Part shown: piece by piece, positions 14,720 through 22,240 of the stretch
How positions within the stretch are numbered: position 1 is the first letter of the stretch
Layout: each line of letters opens with the position of its first letter
NCBI GenBank assembly: GCA_016794445.1
Contig: JAEUKC010000378.1
Coordinates: forward strand, 1 to 26,074
Reading direction: 5' to 3'
DNA: 26,074 nucleotides
Source: JADJMO01 sp016794445
Lineage (GTDB): Bacteria; Myxococcota_A; Polyangia; Polyangiales; JADJMO01
Made by a program: the position numbers and the translations under genes
Notes under the pieces: generated by a model
The model's database searches: none
What the model saw: only the letters and a program-made list of their open reading frames with translations
What the model was told of the DNA's origin: nothing

Positions 14720-16312
14720 TCAGCGCCGCTTCTTCTTCAGCGCGTCCAGCACCCGGCGGACGGTGTCGTCGCTGCCGTCGATCTCGAGGGCGCGCTCGAG
14801 CTGCTCGATGGCCTTCTCCCGCGAGCCGGACTCCGCGTAGATCATCCCGAGCGTCGCGCGGAACGACGAGCGACGCGGGGCGCGCTGTACGGCCGCCTCG
14901 GCGAGCTGCTGGGCGCGCACGAGGTCGGTGCCCTCGTGGCGGAGCGCGTTGGCGAGCCGCTCGCAGATCGCAGGGTCGTCCGGCCGGCCCTCGAGCGCCT
15001 TGCCATACGAGACGATGGCGTCGGGCCAGCGGTTCTCCTTCTCCTCGTAGCGCGCCTTCTTCAGGTGCATGTCGACGAGGAGGTTGCGCGCCTCCTTGAG
15101 GCCCGACTCGGCGTATCCGCGCGCGGAGGCGTCCTCGGCGTAGTGGAGGGCGAGGCGGTAGTGGTTGGCCGCGGCGACGGCGTCTCCCGCGGCGAGCGCC
15201 TTCTGCGCCGCGGCGAGCACCTCGGCGGCCTTGGCCTGGGCGGGGGTGAGGCGGGTGGCGGGCCTGGAGTCCGGGACGGGCGCGGCGGGCGCCGATGCGA
15301 CCGGCGAACTGGGGGTGGGCGCGGCCACGGGGACCGTTGCTGCGGCCGTCGACGCCACGACCGGCGCGGCGATGGGCACCGACACGGTCACCGGACGCGC
15401 GATCGGCGTCGCGACGGGTCCCGACGGCGCGACGGGCGCCGACACGACCGCGACCTTGACCGACGGCTTCTTCGGCGGCGGGGCAGGGGGAGGCGACGCC
15501 TGGGGCTCGACGTGCACGTTCGCGAGCACCCGCTCCATCTGCGCCGAGCGCTGCGTGAGCTTCAGGTACGCGTCGTACTCGGCCCGCTTCACCTCGGAGC
15601 GCAGGACCTCGTAGGCGGTCGTCGCGCGGCCGAACACGACGTCGAGCTTGCGCTTGTAGTCGCCGAGCGACTTGCCGAAGTGCCGGTCCGGGTGGATGGC
15701 CGCCGCGAGCGCGAAGTAGGCCCGCTGGATCTCCTTCTTGGTGGCGGTGCGCGGCACCCCGAGCACGCCGTAGTGGTTGCGCCCGTCGACGAGCTCGGCG
15801 TCGATGCGCGCCCGCGTGTCTTCGTCGATGTCGCAGGGGGCCGGCGCGGCCGGCGCTGCAGCCGGCGCTGGTGCCGCCGGAGGCGAGGCCTTCGGCGCAG
15901 GCTTCTTGCTGGGCCGCAGCGACTGGAGCACCAGGGGTATCCGCGGCTGCGACGCCTGCTTCGGTCGCCGCGTGGCGCGGCGGCTCGAGGGAGGCGCGTC
16001 GTCGCGCGGAATGGGACGCACCGCGACCATCTTCTTGCTGGCCCGCTTCTCCCGCGGCGCGACGTGGGTCGCGTAGCGCCCGTGCGTGGTGGTCTGCTTC
16101 GACGACGCGCGGTTCGGCGCCTCGATGGCCCCGAGCGCCTCGAGGCGGCGCGCGATGTCGAGCACGCTCGCGAGCGGCACGTTGGTGATCTCGGCGATGT
16201 CTTCCAGGGTGACGGCGCCGTCGATCTGCGAGAGCACGAAGGCGTCCGTCGGGGACAGGCCGAGGCCATCCAGACGGATCGCCCGCGGTCGCGGAACGGT
16301 ATGCGGCTCCAA
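14720..16312 (-). CDS. J-domain / TPR protein with N-terminal winged-helix-like domain
   Basis: About 530 residues. Order: an N-terminal helical domain (LSPTDAFVLSQIDGAVTLEDIAEITNV, about 20-65) resembling the winged-helix-like domains found ahead of Myxococcota J-proteins; a basic Ala/Pro linker; a DnaJ J-domain at about 185-250 with HYGVLGV and the essential HPD tripeptide (codons 15686-15694); a Val/Ala/Pro-rich linker; and C-terminal TPR repeats (from about 380, including YRLALHYAEDASARGYAESGL and RWPDAIVSYGKALEGRP). It should recruit DnaK to a client held by the TPRs. The start is uncertain: TTG 16312 follows GGGAG at a good distance; TTG 16342 is open but has no ribosome site. There is no zinc-finger, so it is not a type I DnaJ. 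Confidence 0.88.
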   Translation of the reverse strand: MEPHTVPRPRAIRLDGLGLSPTDAFVLSQIDGAVTLEDIAEITNVPLASVLDIARRLEALGAIEAPNRASSKQTTTHGRYATHVAPREKRASKKMVAVRPIPRDDAPPSSRRATRRPKQASQPRIPLVLQSLRPSKKPAPKASPPAAPAPAAAPAAPAPCDIDEDTRARIDAELVDGRNHYGVLGVPRTATKKEIQRAYFALAAAIHPDRHFGKSLGDYKRKLDVVFGRATTAYEVLRSEVKRAEYDAYLKLTQRSAQMERVLANVHVEPQASPPPAPPPKKPSVKVAVVSAPVAPSGPVATPIARPVTVSVPIAAPVVASTAAATVPVAAPTPSSPVASAPAAPVPDSRPATRLTPAQAKAAEVLAAAQKALAAGDAVAAANHYRLALHYAEDASARGYAESGLKEARNLLVDMHLKKARYEEKENRWPDAIVSYGKALEGRPDDPAICERLANALRHEGTDLVRAQQLAEAAVQRAPRRSSFRATLGMIYAESGSREKAIEQLERALEIDGSDDTVRRVLDALKKKRR

Positions 16313-16407
16313 CCCGGTTTGCTCCCAGGGCGAGCCTATCAAACACGAAGCTCAGCGCATCCTTTCCGACAAACCCTGCGAATCAGACCACGTGGTAGAC
16401 AAACGCG

Positions 16408-17160
16408 ATGGCCTCTCGCCGCAGCGCGTCGGCGCTCACGCTTGGTTTCTTGCTCGTCATCGGCTGCGACCGGAAGGACGTGGTCGTCCCGCAGCGACCC
16501 CCCGAACACCCTGCGCCCTCGGCCGAGGCGCTCGCGCGCAAGAAGCGCTCCGAGGAGAAGGTCACTGCCCTCGGCTTGCGTCTGAACGCCAGCCTGCCGG
16601 TCATCGAGAGCGTCGCCGAGGCCAAGCCGCGGGCCAAGGATGCGATCGTGGACCGCGCCCTCGCGCTCTCCGTCGTCGCGCTCGCCAGCGAGGACGACGC
16701 GACGCCGCAGCTGGTGGGCAAGGTGCGAATGGACCTCGCCGTCGACCCGTTCTTGTCGCCGAAGGAGAAGCGTTTCCTGGACGATCCAGCACCTTCGCCC
16801 AAGGAACGCGCGTACTTCAACTGGCAGTACGAGTGCCTCGGCGTGCTCCTCTGGGCCCTCGGGCTCTACGACTTGCCTCCCATGGACAAGGTCGTCGACG
16901 CCGGACAGCTGACCAAGATCGTCCGCGAGAAGCAGCCGAAGGGGCTGCGAGCGGACGGCAAGCTGCGGGCGATCGAGGCGGTGCTCGACGAGGCCGATCT
17001 GATTTACCGGATCGACTGGGCGTGCGTGGACGCGCGGGTCAAAGGCAGCGACAAGCCGAAGTCCGTCGACTGCGAGGTGGTCGTCGAGCGACACCGCGCG
17101 CTCAACTGGTTGATTGGCTACAACGGGCAGGCCTGGGACGATGTCTCGACCGACACCTGA
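16408..17160 (+). CDS. DUF4272-domain lipoprotein
   Basis: A 250-residue protein. The signal peptide MASRRSASALTLGFLLVIGC ends in the lipobox VIGC, so it should be lipid-anchored. The rest matches my memory of the DUF4272 family: RALALSVVALASEDD, then a PFLSPKEKRFLDDP segment, FNWQYECLGVLLWALGLYDLP, KLRAIEAVLDEADLIYRIDWACVDAR, and the terminal ERHRALNWLIGYNGQAWDDVSTDT. The order and spacing of these segments is the family pattern; the biochemical role of DUF4272 is unknown. Most family members I know of are not lipoproteins, so export is notable. The last 20 bp overlap the start of the outer-membrane barrel gene, which points to translational coupling. ATG 16408 opens the frame. Confidence 0.85.
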   Translation: MASRRSASALTLGFLLVIGCDRKDVVVPQRPPEHPAPSAEALARKKRSEEKVTALGLRLNASLPVIESVAEAKPRAKDAIVDRALALSVVALASEDDATPQLVGKVRMDLAVDPFLSPKEKRFLDDPAPSPKERAYFNWQYECLGVLLWALGLYDLPPMDKVVDAGQLTKIVREKQPKGLRADGKLRAIEAVLDEADLIYRIDWACVDARVKGSDKPKSVDCEVVVERHRALNWLIGYNGQAWDDVSTDT

Positions 17161-17794
17161 CCGCTGGGGGCTTCCGGTTTGCGCCGCGGTGCTCACCTGC
17201 ACGGGTTGCTTCAGCCCGAACCTGTACACGACGCCGAAGATCCTCGACCGCGGCGACGTGCGTGGCACCGTCGCCGTCGAGGTGTTCGATCACGGGCAGA
17301 CGGTGCCGTTCGTCCCCGCGATGCGCCTGCGGGTGGGGCTCGGTGGCCGGACCGAGGCCCAGGTCGGTCTCTCGCCGCAAACCGTGGCGGGAGGCTTCGC
17401 CTTCGGCCTCGTGCAGTCGCGATGGTTCGATCTCGCGGTGCTCCCGCAGCTGACGCTGCTCGCGCCGTTCAGCGGTCGCGCGGGCGGTCAGGCCGACGCG
17501 ATCGCGCTCCTCGGCGTGCAGTGGTCCGATGTCACGACGCTGCTCCTGAACGGCGGCATCGGCCACGTGATCGGTAGCCCGAAGATCCCGACCCGGGTGG
17601 GCATCGAGACCGACCCGCGCCCCATCTACCCGTCCGGACTCGTCGCGCGCCTCGGCGTCGGCATCCAGTGGCGCGTCGGCAAGCGGTTCTCGCTGCAGCC
17701 GGAGTTCACCTTCCAGCGCTACCTCGGCGATCCGAAGGTCAACGTCTACGCGTTCGGCCTCGGCTTCCAGTTCGGCGCGCAGCCGTACCCGTGA
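17141..17794 (+). CDS. Putative outer-membrane beta-barrel lipoprotein
   Basis: A 217-residue protein starting at the ATG at 17141, preceded by GGGA. An in-frame ATG at 17114 would put more sequence before the signal peptide. The N-terminus MSRPTPDRWGLPVCAAVLTCTGC ends with a lipobox-like TCTGC. The rest consists of alternating strands with aromatic ends (VEVFDHGQTVPFVPAMRLRVGLGGRTEAQVGLSP..., GFAFGLVQSRWFDLAVLPQLTLLAPF..., LVARLGVGIQWRVGKRFSLQPEFTFQRYLG...). It closes with NVYAFGLGFQFG, as expected for an 8-10 strand barrel. No named family is recognised. It overlaps the DUF4272 lipoprotein gene by 20 bp, and its stop abuts the opposing gene's stop (TGATCA). Confidence 0.8.
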   Translation: MSRPTPDRWGLPVCAAVLTCTGCFSPNLYTTPKILDRGDVRGTVAVEVFDHGQTVPFVPAMRLRVGLGGRTEAQVGLSPQTVAGGFAFGLVQSRWFDLAVLPQLTLLAPFSGRAGGQADAIALLGVQWSDVTTLLLNGGIGHVIGSPKIPTRVGIETDPRPIYPSGLVARLGVGIQWRVGKRFSLQPEFTFQRYLGDPKVNVYAFGLGFQFGAQPYP

Positions 17795-18265
17795 TCAGCG
17801 ACGCAGCGCCAGGATCACCACCACGATCCCCGCCAGCAGCACGAGGAACAACATCGCGACCACGCGAGCGCCCTCCTTCGACTCGCTCGCCGCACCGGCC
17901 TCGTAGCGGGCGACGCTCGCCCCGAGCTCGCGATCGGCGGCGTCCTCCCCGAGCAGGCGGAGCTTGGCGCGCAGGGCCTCGATGCGGGCGATGGCGGCGG
18001 TCGGGATCGGGGTCGCGTACTGCTTGGGATCGAGCAGCGCAGCCGCGCGCAACCCCGCGTCGACCAGCTCGGCCGGGTGATCGGGCAGGAGGCCGTTGCC
18101 GAGGATGCGCGCCCGGGCCTCGTCGGTCTCGGCGCGCAGGATCGCCTGGTGGAGCTCCTCGAGCGCCTGCGCCTCGTCGGCCGGGCTCGTCGCGACTGTG
18201 AGCGACGTGCCGCAGAAAAGGCATACGAACCCTTCCGACGCAGCACCACAAGCTCGGCACGCCAC
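17795..18265 (-). CDS. Zinc-ribbon protein with C-terminal membrane anchor
   Basis: A 156-residue protein. The N-terminus MACRACGAASEGFVCLFCGTSL has two CxxC knuckles ten residues apart, a zinc-ribbon. Next is an acidic helical region (about 25-125, rich in Ala, Glu, Leu, with ALEELHQAILRAETDEARARILG). A single C-terminal membrane helix follows (ARVVAMLFLVLLAGIVVVILALRR), giving a tail-anchored topology with the ribbon in the cytoplasm. No family name comes to mind. It lies 15 bp downstream of the kinase gene, so the two are probably cotranscribed. It may be a substrate or partner of the kinase; that is inference. Its stop shares the TGATCA palindrome with the barrel gene. Confidence 0.8.
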   Translation of the reverse strand: MACRACGAASEGFVCLFCGTSLTVATSPADEAQALEELHQAILRAETDEARARILGNGLLPDHPAELVDAGLRAAALLDPKQYATPIPTAAIARIEALRAKLRLLGEDAADRELGASVARYEAGAASESKEGARVVAMLFLVLLAGIVVVILALRR

Positions 18266-18280
18266 CAGGGCAGTGTAGCG

Positions 18281-19795
18281 CTAGAGCGACGTGTCGATGG
18301 GCCGCGGCGACGTGCTCGTCGGCTGCGGAGGCGGCACCGGCGGCACGGTGACCGAGGGGGCGGCGCTCACCGTCGGCGTGGGCTTCTTGCCGGTGCCAGC
18401 CGCGGGGATGGGCTGCGGGGGCGAGGGAACCGCCACCGACTTCGCGCTCGACGCGATCGCCGAGGGCGGCGGCTCGACCACCGAGGCGAGCGGCTTGAGG
18501 CCCTTCTGCGCGGCGGCCTTCTCCTCCTTCACGTCGACCGCGAAGCTGGGCGCGGGCTTCGCTGGCTCCTGGTTCGTGCTGGCCGCGGCGGCCGGGGTGC
18601 CGTCGCGTCCGGCCGTGGCGAGGTAGATCCCTCCGACGGCGACGAGCACCACGCCCGCCACCGCGAGCCCCACGACACCCGCGCTGCGGCGCTTGGCCGG
18701 CGCGCTCTCGCGGGCGCCCACCTCGAGCGGGGGCGTCGGTCCGGTCCCGAGCCCGGCGGCCAGACCCGGCGGTGTGCCGCTCATGTTCTGGGTGCGCGCC
18801 GACGAGATGGCCTCCGAGAGCGCTTGCTGATCGAGCGGTGCGGTCGCGCCGACGCCGCTCACCGCCTCGATGCCCTGGGGGGTCTGGCCGCCGCTGCTCG
18901 GCGGCATCGACGTGCCGACGATGACCACGGTGCTGCCCGTGCTCTGGCGGATGAACGGCGAGAGCGCGGCGCGGAACTCCTCGGCGCGCTGGTAGCGCTG
19001 CTCGGGCTCGCGCCCCATGCCGCGCAGGATGACGCCCTCGAACGCCTCGTCGACCGCCGCGCCCCGACCACGGGGCGGTACCAGCGGCTCGAGCACGATC
19101 TTGAACAGCAGCTCGTTGACGCTCTCGGCTTCGTAGGGCGTGCTGCCGGTGACGCATTCGTAGAGGATGGCGGCGGCCGCGTAGAGATCGCAGCGGTGGT
19201 CGATCTCACGCGCGCCGCGGGCCTGCTCGGGCGCCATGTAGTACGGCGTGCCCATGACCACGCCGGTGTTGGTCATGCGCTTGTCTTCGCCGTCGGCCGC
19301 GGCGACCTTCGAGATGCCGAAGTCGAGCAGCTTGAGGTGATCGCGGCCGTTCTTCTGGCTGATGAAGCAGTTGTCCGGCTTGACGTCGCGGTGGACGACC
19401 CCCGCGACGTGGGCGGCGCCGAGCCCGTCGAGCAGCTGATCGATCAGGTTCGCGGCCGCGGCCTGCGAGAGGCGCTCGCGCTGGATGCGCGCGGTGAGGG
19501 TCTCGCCCTCGAGCAGCTCCATCACGAGGAACGGGGTGCCGTCCTCGAGCTTGCCGACGTCCATGACGTCGACGATGTGGTCGTTGCGCAGGCGCGCGGC
19601 GGTCTGCGCCTCGCGGACGAAGCGCGTGACGGCGGTGAGATCCTTGGTGGCGGCGCCGCGGTCGAGGACCTTCACCGCGACCGGTCGCTGCAGGAGCGTG
19701 TGCTCCGCGACCCACACCGAGCCCATGCCTCCGGCGCCGAGGAGCCGGTCGACTCGGTATTTGCCCTCGAGGAGGGTCCCGGCCGCAATCAACAT
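18281..19795 (-). CDS. Hanks-type Ser/Thr protein kinase, membrane-anchored
   Basis: A 504-residue PknB-like kinase. The ATG at 19793-19795 begins MLIAAGTLLEGKYRVDRLL; a TTG at 19837 is in frame but lies ahead of the natural kinase start. The Gly-rich loop GAGGMGSVW (20-28), the Lys of VAVK (42), HRDVKPDN, DFG and the APE motif are all present, so it should be catalytically active. The kinase domain ends near 285. A cytoplasmic Ser/Thr/Gly-rich linker follows (with a STVVIVGTSMPPSSGG segment), then one membrane helix (about 370-396, VVGLAVAGVVLVAVGGIYLA). The tail outside the membrane is Pro/Ala/Ser-rich and has no PASTA repeats. It is followed 15 bp later by the zinc-ribbon gene and diverges from a small membrane-protein gene. 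Confidence 0.95.
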   Translation of the reverse strand: MLIAAGTLLEGKYRVDRLLGAGGMGSVWVAEHTLLQRPVAVKVLDRGAATKDLTAVTRFVREAQTAARLRNDHIVDVMDVGKLEDGTPFLVMELLEGETLTARIQRERLSQAAAANLIDQLLDGLGAAHVAGVVHRDVKPDNCFISQKNGRDHLKLLDFGISKVAAADGEDKRMTNTGVVMGTPYYMAPEQARGAREIDHRCDLYAAAAILYECVTGSTPYEAESVNELLFKIVLEPLVPPRGRGAAVDEAFEGVILRGMGREPEQRYQRAEEFRAALSPFIRQSTGSTVVIVGTSMPPSSGGQTPQGIEAVSGVGATAPLDQQALSEAISSARTQNMSGTPPGLAAGLGTGPTPPLEVGARESAPAKRRSAGVVGLAVAGVVLVAVGGIYLATAGRDGTPAAAASTNQEPAKPAPSFAVDVKEEKAAAQKGLKPLASVVEPPPSAIASSAKSVAVPSPPQPIPAAGTGKKPTPTVSAAPSVTVPPVPPPQPTSTSPRPIDTSL

Positions 19796-19836
19796 GGGTG
19801 CACCCGAAAGCCTGCCGCTTGGACTGGTAGGCGGCA

Positions 19837-20172
19837 ATGGCGTATTGGAGCCGAGTGGTGGAAAGACCCCCCTTCGCGCAGGACTACCCCGCAGATCCCC
19901 GGCTGAATCGGCTGCTCGGACTCCTTGCGCGCGGAAATCACCGGGCCGTCCGCGAGGGCGCCGAGGCCCTCGCCGCGTCGGCCGAGGAGCCGGCGGTGGT
20001 GGCGGCGGCGCGCGATCTCCGGGCCCGGCTCGATCCCGACCCCATCGCCCCCATCTTGCTCGGGACCACGGCGGTTCTCTTGATCGCGCTCACGCTGTTC
20101 GCGCTGGGTCGTTCGCGTGAGCATCGTTCCCATCCCGCGGCGCCCCCGAAGACCGTGCAGACGGTGAAGTGA
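19837..20172 (+). CDS. Small membrane protein, unknown function
   Basis: A 111-residue protein starting at ATG 19837, preceded by GGTAGG. The N-terminus MAYWSRVVERPPFAQDYPADPRLNRLLGLL is amphipathic, followed by a helical segment (EGAEALAASAEEPAVVAAARDLRARL). One membrane helix follows (about 71-90, IAPILLGTTAVLLIALTLFALG) and then a basic tail (RSREHRSHPA). There is no signal peptide, so it is a likely single-pass inner-membrane protein. It is divergent from the kinase with only a 41-bp gap, so their promoters overlap. Its 3' end converges on the murein endopeptidase gene 9 bp away. No family recognised. Confidence 0.72.
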   Translation: MAYWSRVVERPPFAQDYPADPRLNRLLGLLARGNHRAVREGAEALAASAEEPAVVAAARDLRARLDPDPIAPILLGTTAVLLIALTLFALGRSREHRSHPAAPPKTVQTVK

Positions 20173-20181
20173 CGCCGAGGG

Positions 20182-21075
20182 CTACGAGTCGTCCTTCGGG
20201 GCGAGCGAGGGGCTCGTCGGATCGACCGGGAGCGGCGCCTCGATCTTGACGATCCCGGTCGCCCGGGCGCGCACGAGCTTCTTGTGCGGCGGCTTGCCGA
20301 GCTTGGTCTTGCCCTTGCTGCCGTACTTGGCGAGCGCGTTGGCCTTGCCCGCCGACAGCGGGTACTCGATGCACTCCGGCGAGCCGCCCGGGCAGGCGAT
20401 GCGGACGTGGAAGTGGTCGTCGTGGGGCAGCGCGTGGTGCGGCTGCATGAGCACCTCGGCCACCTTGTTGCGCAGGGCGATCGGCGCGCCGATGCGGGCG
20501 CCGTAGGCGAGCAGCCGCGCGCGCAGGTGCGAGACCACGAACACGTGGGTGACCTTGGCGCGCGGGTCGGTGAGCAGCGCGGTGACCAGCGCCCAGTTGC
20601 GGCCGTCGTCGAAGCGGAGGTGGCTGCCGTCGTTGGCGATCCCGTTGACGCCGATGGTGACGAAGCGCTCGCGGAGGGCGGGGCGGCCGGCCACGTCCGT
20701 CAGGTAGAACGCCAGGTCCGCGTCGCGGCCGCTCTCGTGCGAGTGGTGGTGGTCGATCTCGCCGCCGCCCTTCTTGGAGAGGTGGCCGACACCCAGGATG
20801 GCGTCGGGGTAGCGCTTCTTCACCTCGCGCGCGGAGCGGTCGATCAGCTCGACGAGCTCGCGGGTGCCCCAGCGGACGTCGGTCCCGGCGTAGGCGGGCA
20901 CGATGCGCAGGTGCGGGGCGACCTCGAGGTGGTAGCCGTCCGCGAGCTTGCCCTCGTTCGGCGCGCCGATCGAGTGCGACATGGCCTTCGGGCTCTTGCT
21001 CGGGGCCGCCGAGAGGGTGACGGCGGCCGTGAACGTGGCCACCGCGACCAGGGCCGGTCCGAACTTCTGCAGCAT
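20182..21075 (-). CDS. mepA: Penicillin-insensitive murein endopeptidase (MepA-like, peptidase M74)
   Basis: A 297-residue periplasmic endopeptidase that cleaves D-alanyl-meso-DAP cross-links in peptidoglycan. I chose the ATG at 21073-21075 because it begins a signal peptide (MLQKFGPALVAVATFTAAVTLSA); the longer TTG at 21111 adds residues ahead of it. Family motifs: HHSHESGRDADLAFY (the first metal-ligand region, His and Asp), GSHLRFDDGRNWALV, and the C-terminal HHALPHDDHFHVRIACPG, which matches the HDDHFHVR metal-binding motif. Length is close to E. coli MepA (about 274), with an added Lys-rich tail. It is downstream of the ferritin-like gene on the same strand (63-bp gap). Symbol is by homology; orthology was not tested. 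Confidence 0.92.
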   Translation of the reverse strand: MLQKFGPALVAVATFTAAVTLSAAPSKSPKAMSHSIGAPNEGKLADGYHLEVAPHLRIVPAYAGTDVRWGTRELVELIDRSAREVKKRYPDAILGVGHLSKKGGGEIDHHHSHESGRDADLAFYLTDVAGRPALRERFVTIGVNGIANDGSHLRFDDGRNWALVTALLTDPRAKVTHVFVVSHLRARLLAYGARIGAPIALRNKVAEVLMQPHHALPHDDHFHVRIACPGGSPECIEYPLSAGKANALAKYGSKGKTKLGKPPHKKLVRARATGIVKIEAPLPVDPTSPSLAPKDDS

Positions 21076-21138
21076 GAGGTTCCGGTACGCCGGGTCGGGC
21101 CCGTGGGCCAAACTTCCGGTCGCCGGCAGCGAGGCTCC

Positions 21139-22104
21139 TCAGAGGGGCAGCGCCGCGTCCAGCGCGCGCGCGAGTTCTCGGCGGGTCACCGCGTCGGTGA
21201 GCGCGTACGGCGCGGTGTGCGTCGGCAGGGCGCGCCGTGCGCGCAGACCCGCGGCCCGCACGTGCCGGAAGCTCCGGGCCGGGAGCCGGGTGCGCGCCCA
21301 CGCGTGGATCTCGTGGGCGAGGACGGCGTGCTCCGTCTCGTCACGGGCGATCCCGGCCAGCGCCGGCCGGAGCTCCGCGGGCTCGGCGTGCGTGGCTTCG
21401 TGGGTCGCGAGCAGCGCGGCGAAGGTCTCCCCCACGCAGCCTTCGACCGCGTTGTCGCGGGCGAGCTCGAAGAGGGTGCGAGGCGCGGGCGCCGATACGA
21501 GGGGTGCCGGCACCACGGCGCCATGCTCCTCGGCGAGCCGAGTCATCGTCGCCGCGTGCCTTCGCTCGTCGCGCGCGGCCGCCCGCGCGGCGCGGACCAG
21601 CCGACGCGGGGCACCATGGGCCTCGAGATCGCGCGCGAGGGCGACGAACGCGGCGACGGACGCGGCCTCGAGGACTGCCATGGCCGAGAGGTGGGCGCCG
21701 AGCGCGGTCGAGGCCCGGACCGCGATCTCGCGGAAACCGGCCGGCCTCCGCCCGGCGCTCTGGGCGCAGGTGTTGCTCTCGAACACGCAGACGACGCTGA
21801 TGCCCCCGTCCGCCGTGGCGCCATCGCCGGCGCCCGCGTCCGCCGCGTCACCGACCTCCGCCGCGACACAGGAGTAGCTGCCCTCGTAGGCGCCCTTCTG
21901 CGCTTCGAACCCCTGGCAGGCCCGAGCGCACGCCGAGGGGTCGATCTTCCCGTCGACCGCGGCGTCGAACGGGACCGTGGCGATGCCGTGGGTCTGCTGG
22001 ATGCTCGTGCCTCCACAACAGGGCGAGCCCGCCGAACAGAGCCCTCCCAGCGCGATCACGAACGCCTTGAGCACGGCGCGCCTCTCGTTGGACGGTTCGC
22101 TCAT
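21139..22104 (-). CDS. Ferritin-like diiron protein with Tat-like signal
   Basis: A 321-residue protein. The open frame continues upstream, but that part is antisense to the YceI-type gene; the ATG at 22102-22104 gives MSEPSNERRAVLKAFVIALGG. RRAVLK resembles a Tat RRxxLK motif before a hydrophobic core. Next is a Cys-rich, Ala/Gly-rich segment (CSAGSPCCGG; ACARACQG; VVCVFESNTC). The C-terminal half is a four-helix ferritin-like domain with E (VLEAASVAAFVALA), ExxH (ARDERRHAATM), E (AVEGCVGETFAAL) and ExxH (ARDETEHAVLAHE). That is the ligand order expected for a non-haem diiron site. Similar exported ferritin-like proteins occur in Myxococcota; their role (iron handling or peroxide/oxygen chemistry) is unproven. 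It diverges from the YceI-type gene across 136 bp. Confidence 0.85.
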   Translation of the reverse strand: MSEPSNERRAVLKAFVIALGGLCSAGSPCCGGTSIQQTHGIATVPFDAAVDGKIDPSACARACQGFEAQKGAYEGSYSCVAAEVGDAADAGAGDGATADGGISVVCVFESNTCAQSAGRRPAGFREIAVRASTALGAHLSAMAVLEAASVAAFVALARDLEAHGAPRRLVRAARAAARDERRHAATMTRLAEEHGAVVPAPLVSAPAPRTLFELARDNAVEGCVGETFAALLATHEATHAEPAELRPALAGIARDETEHAVLAHEIHAWARTRLPARSFRHVRAAGLRARRALPTHTAPYALTDAVTRRELARALDAALPL

Positions 22105-22240
22105 TCCGCTCGCAAGGCTAACCCGGACCTCGTCGTCGAGCCACGACGCCTCCGGCACCACCCTCGCCCGGTCAGAGCATTCCTGCAATTGTCCGTTGCA
22201 CGAGCCACCTGGCGAGCTCGGCGCGCATCGGAGACCACCA
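22105..22240. promoter_or_regulatory. Divergent intergenic region, ferritin-like / YceI
   Basis: A 136-bp gap between divergent starts must hold promoters for both. I see no convincing -35/-10 pair or dyad. CGGAG at 22229-22233 serves as the YceI-gene ribosome site. Nothing else is evident. Confidence 0.35.
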
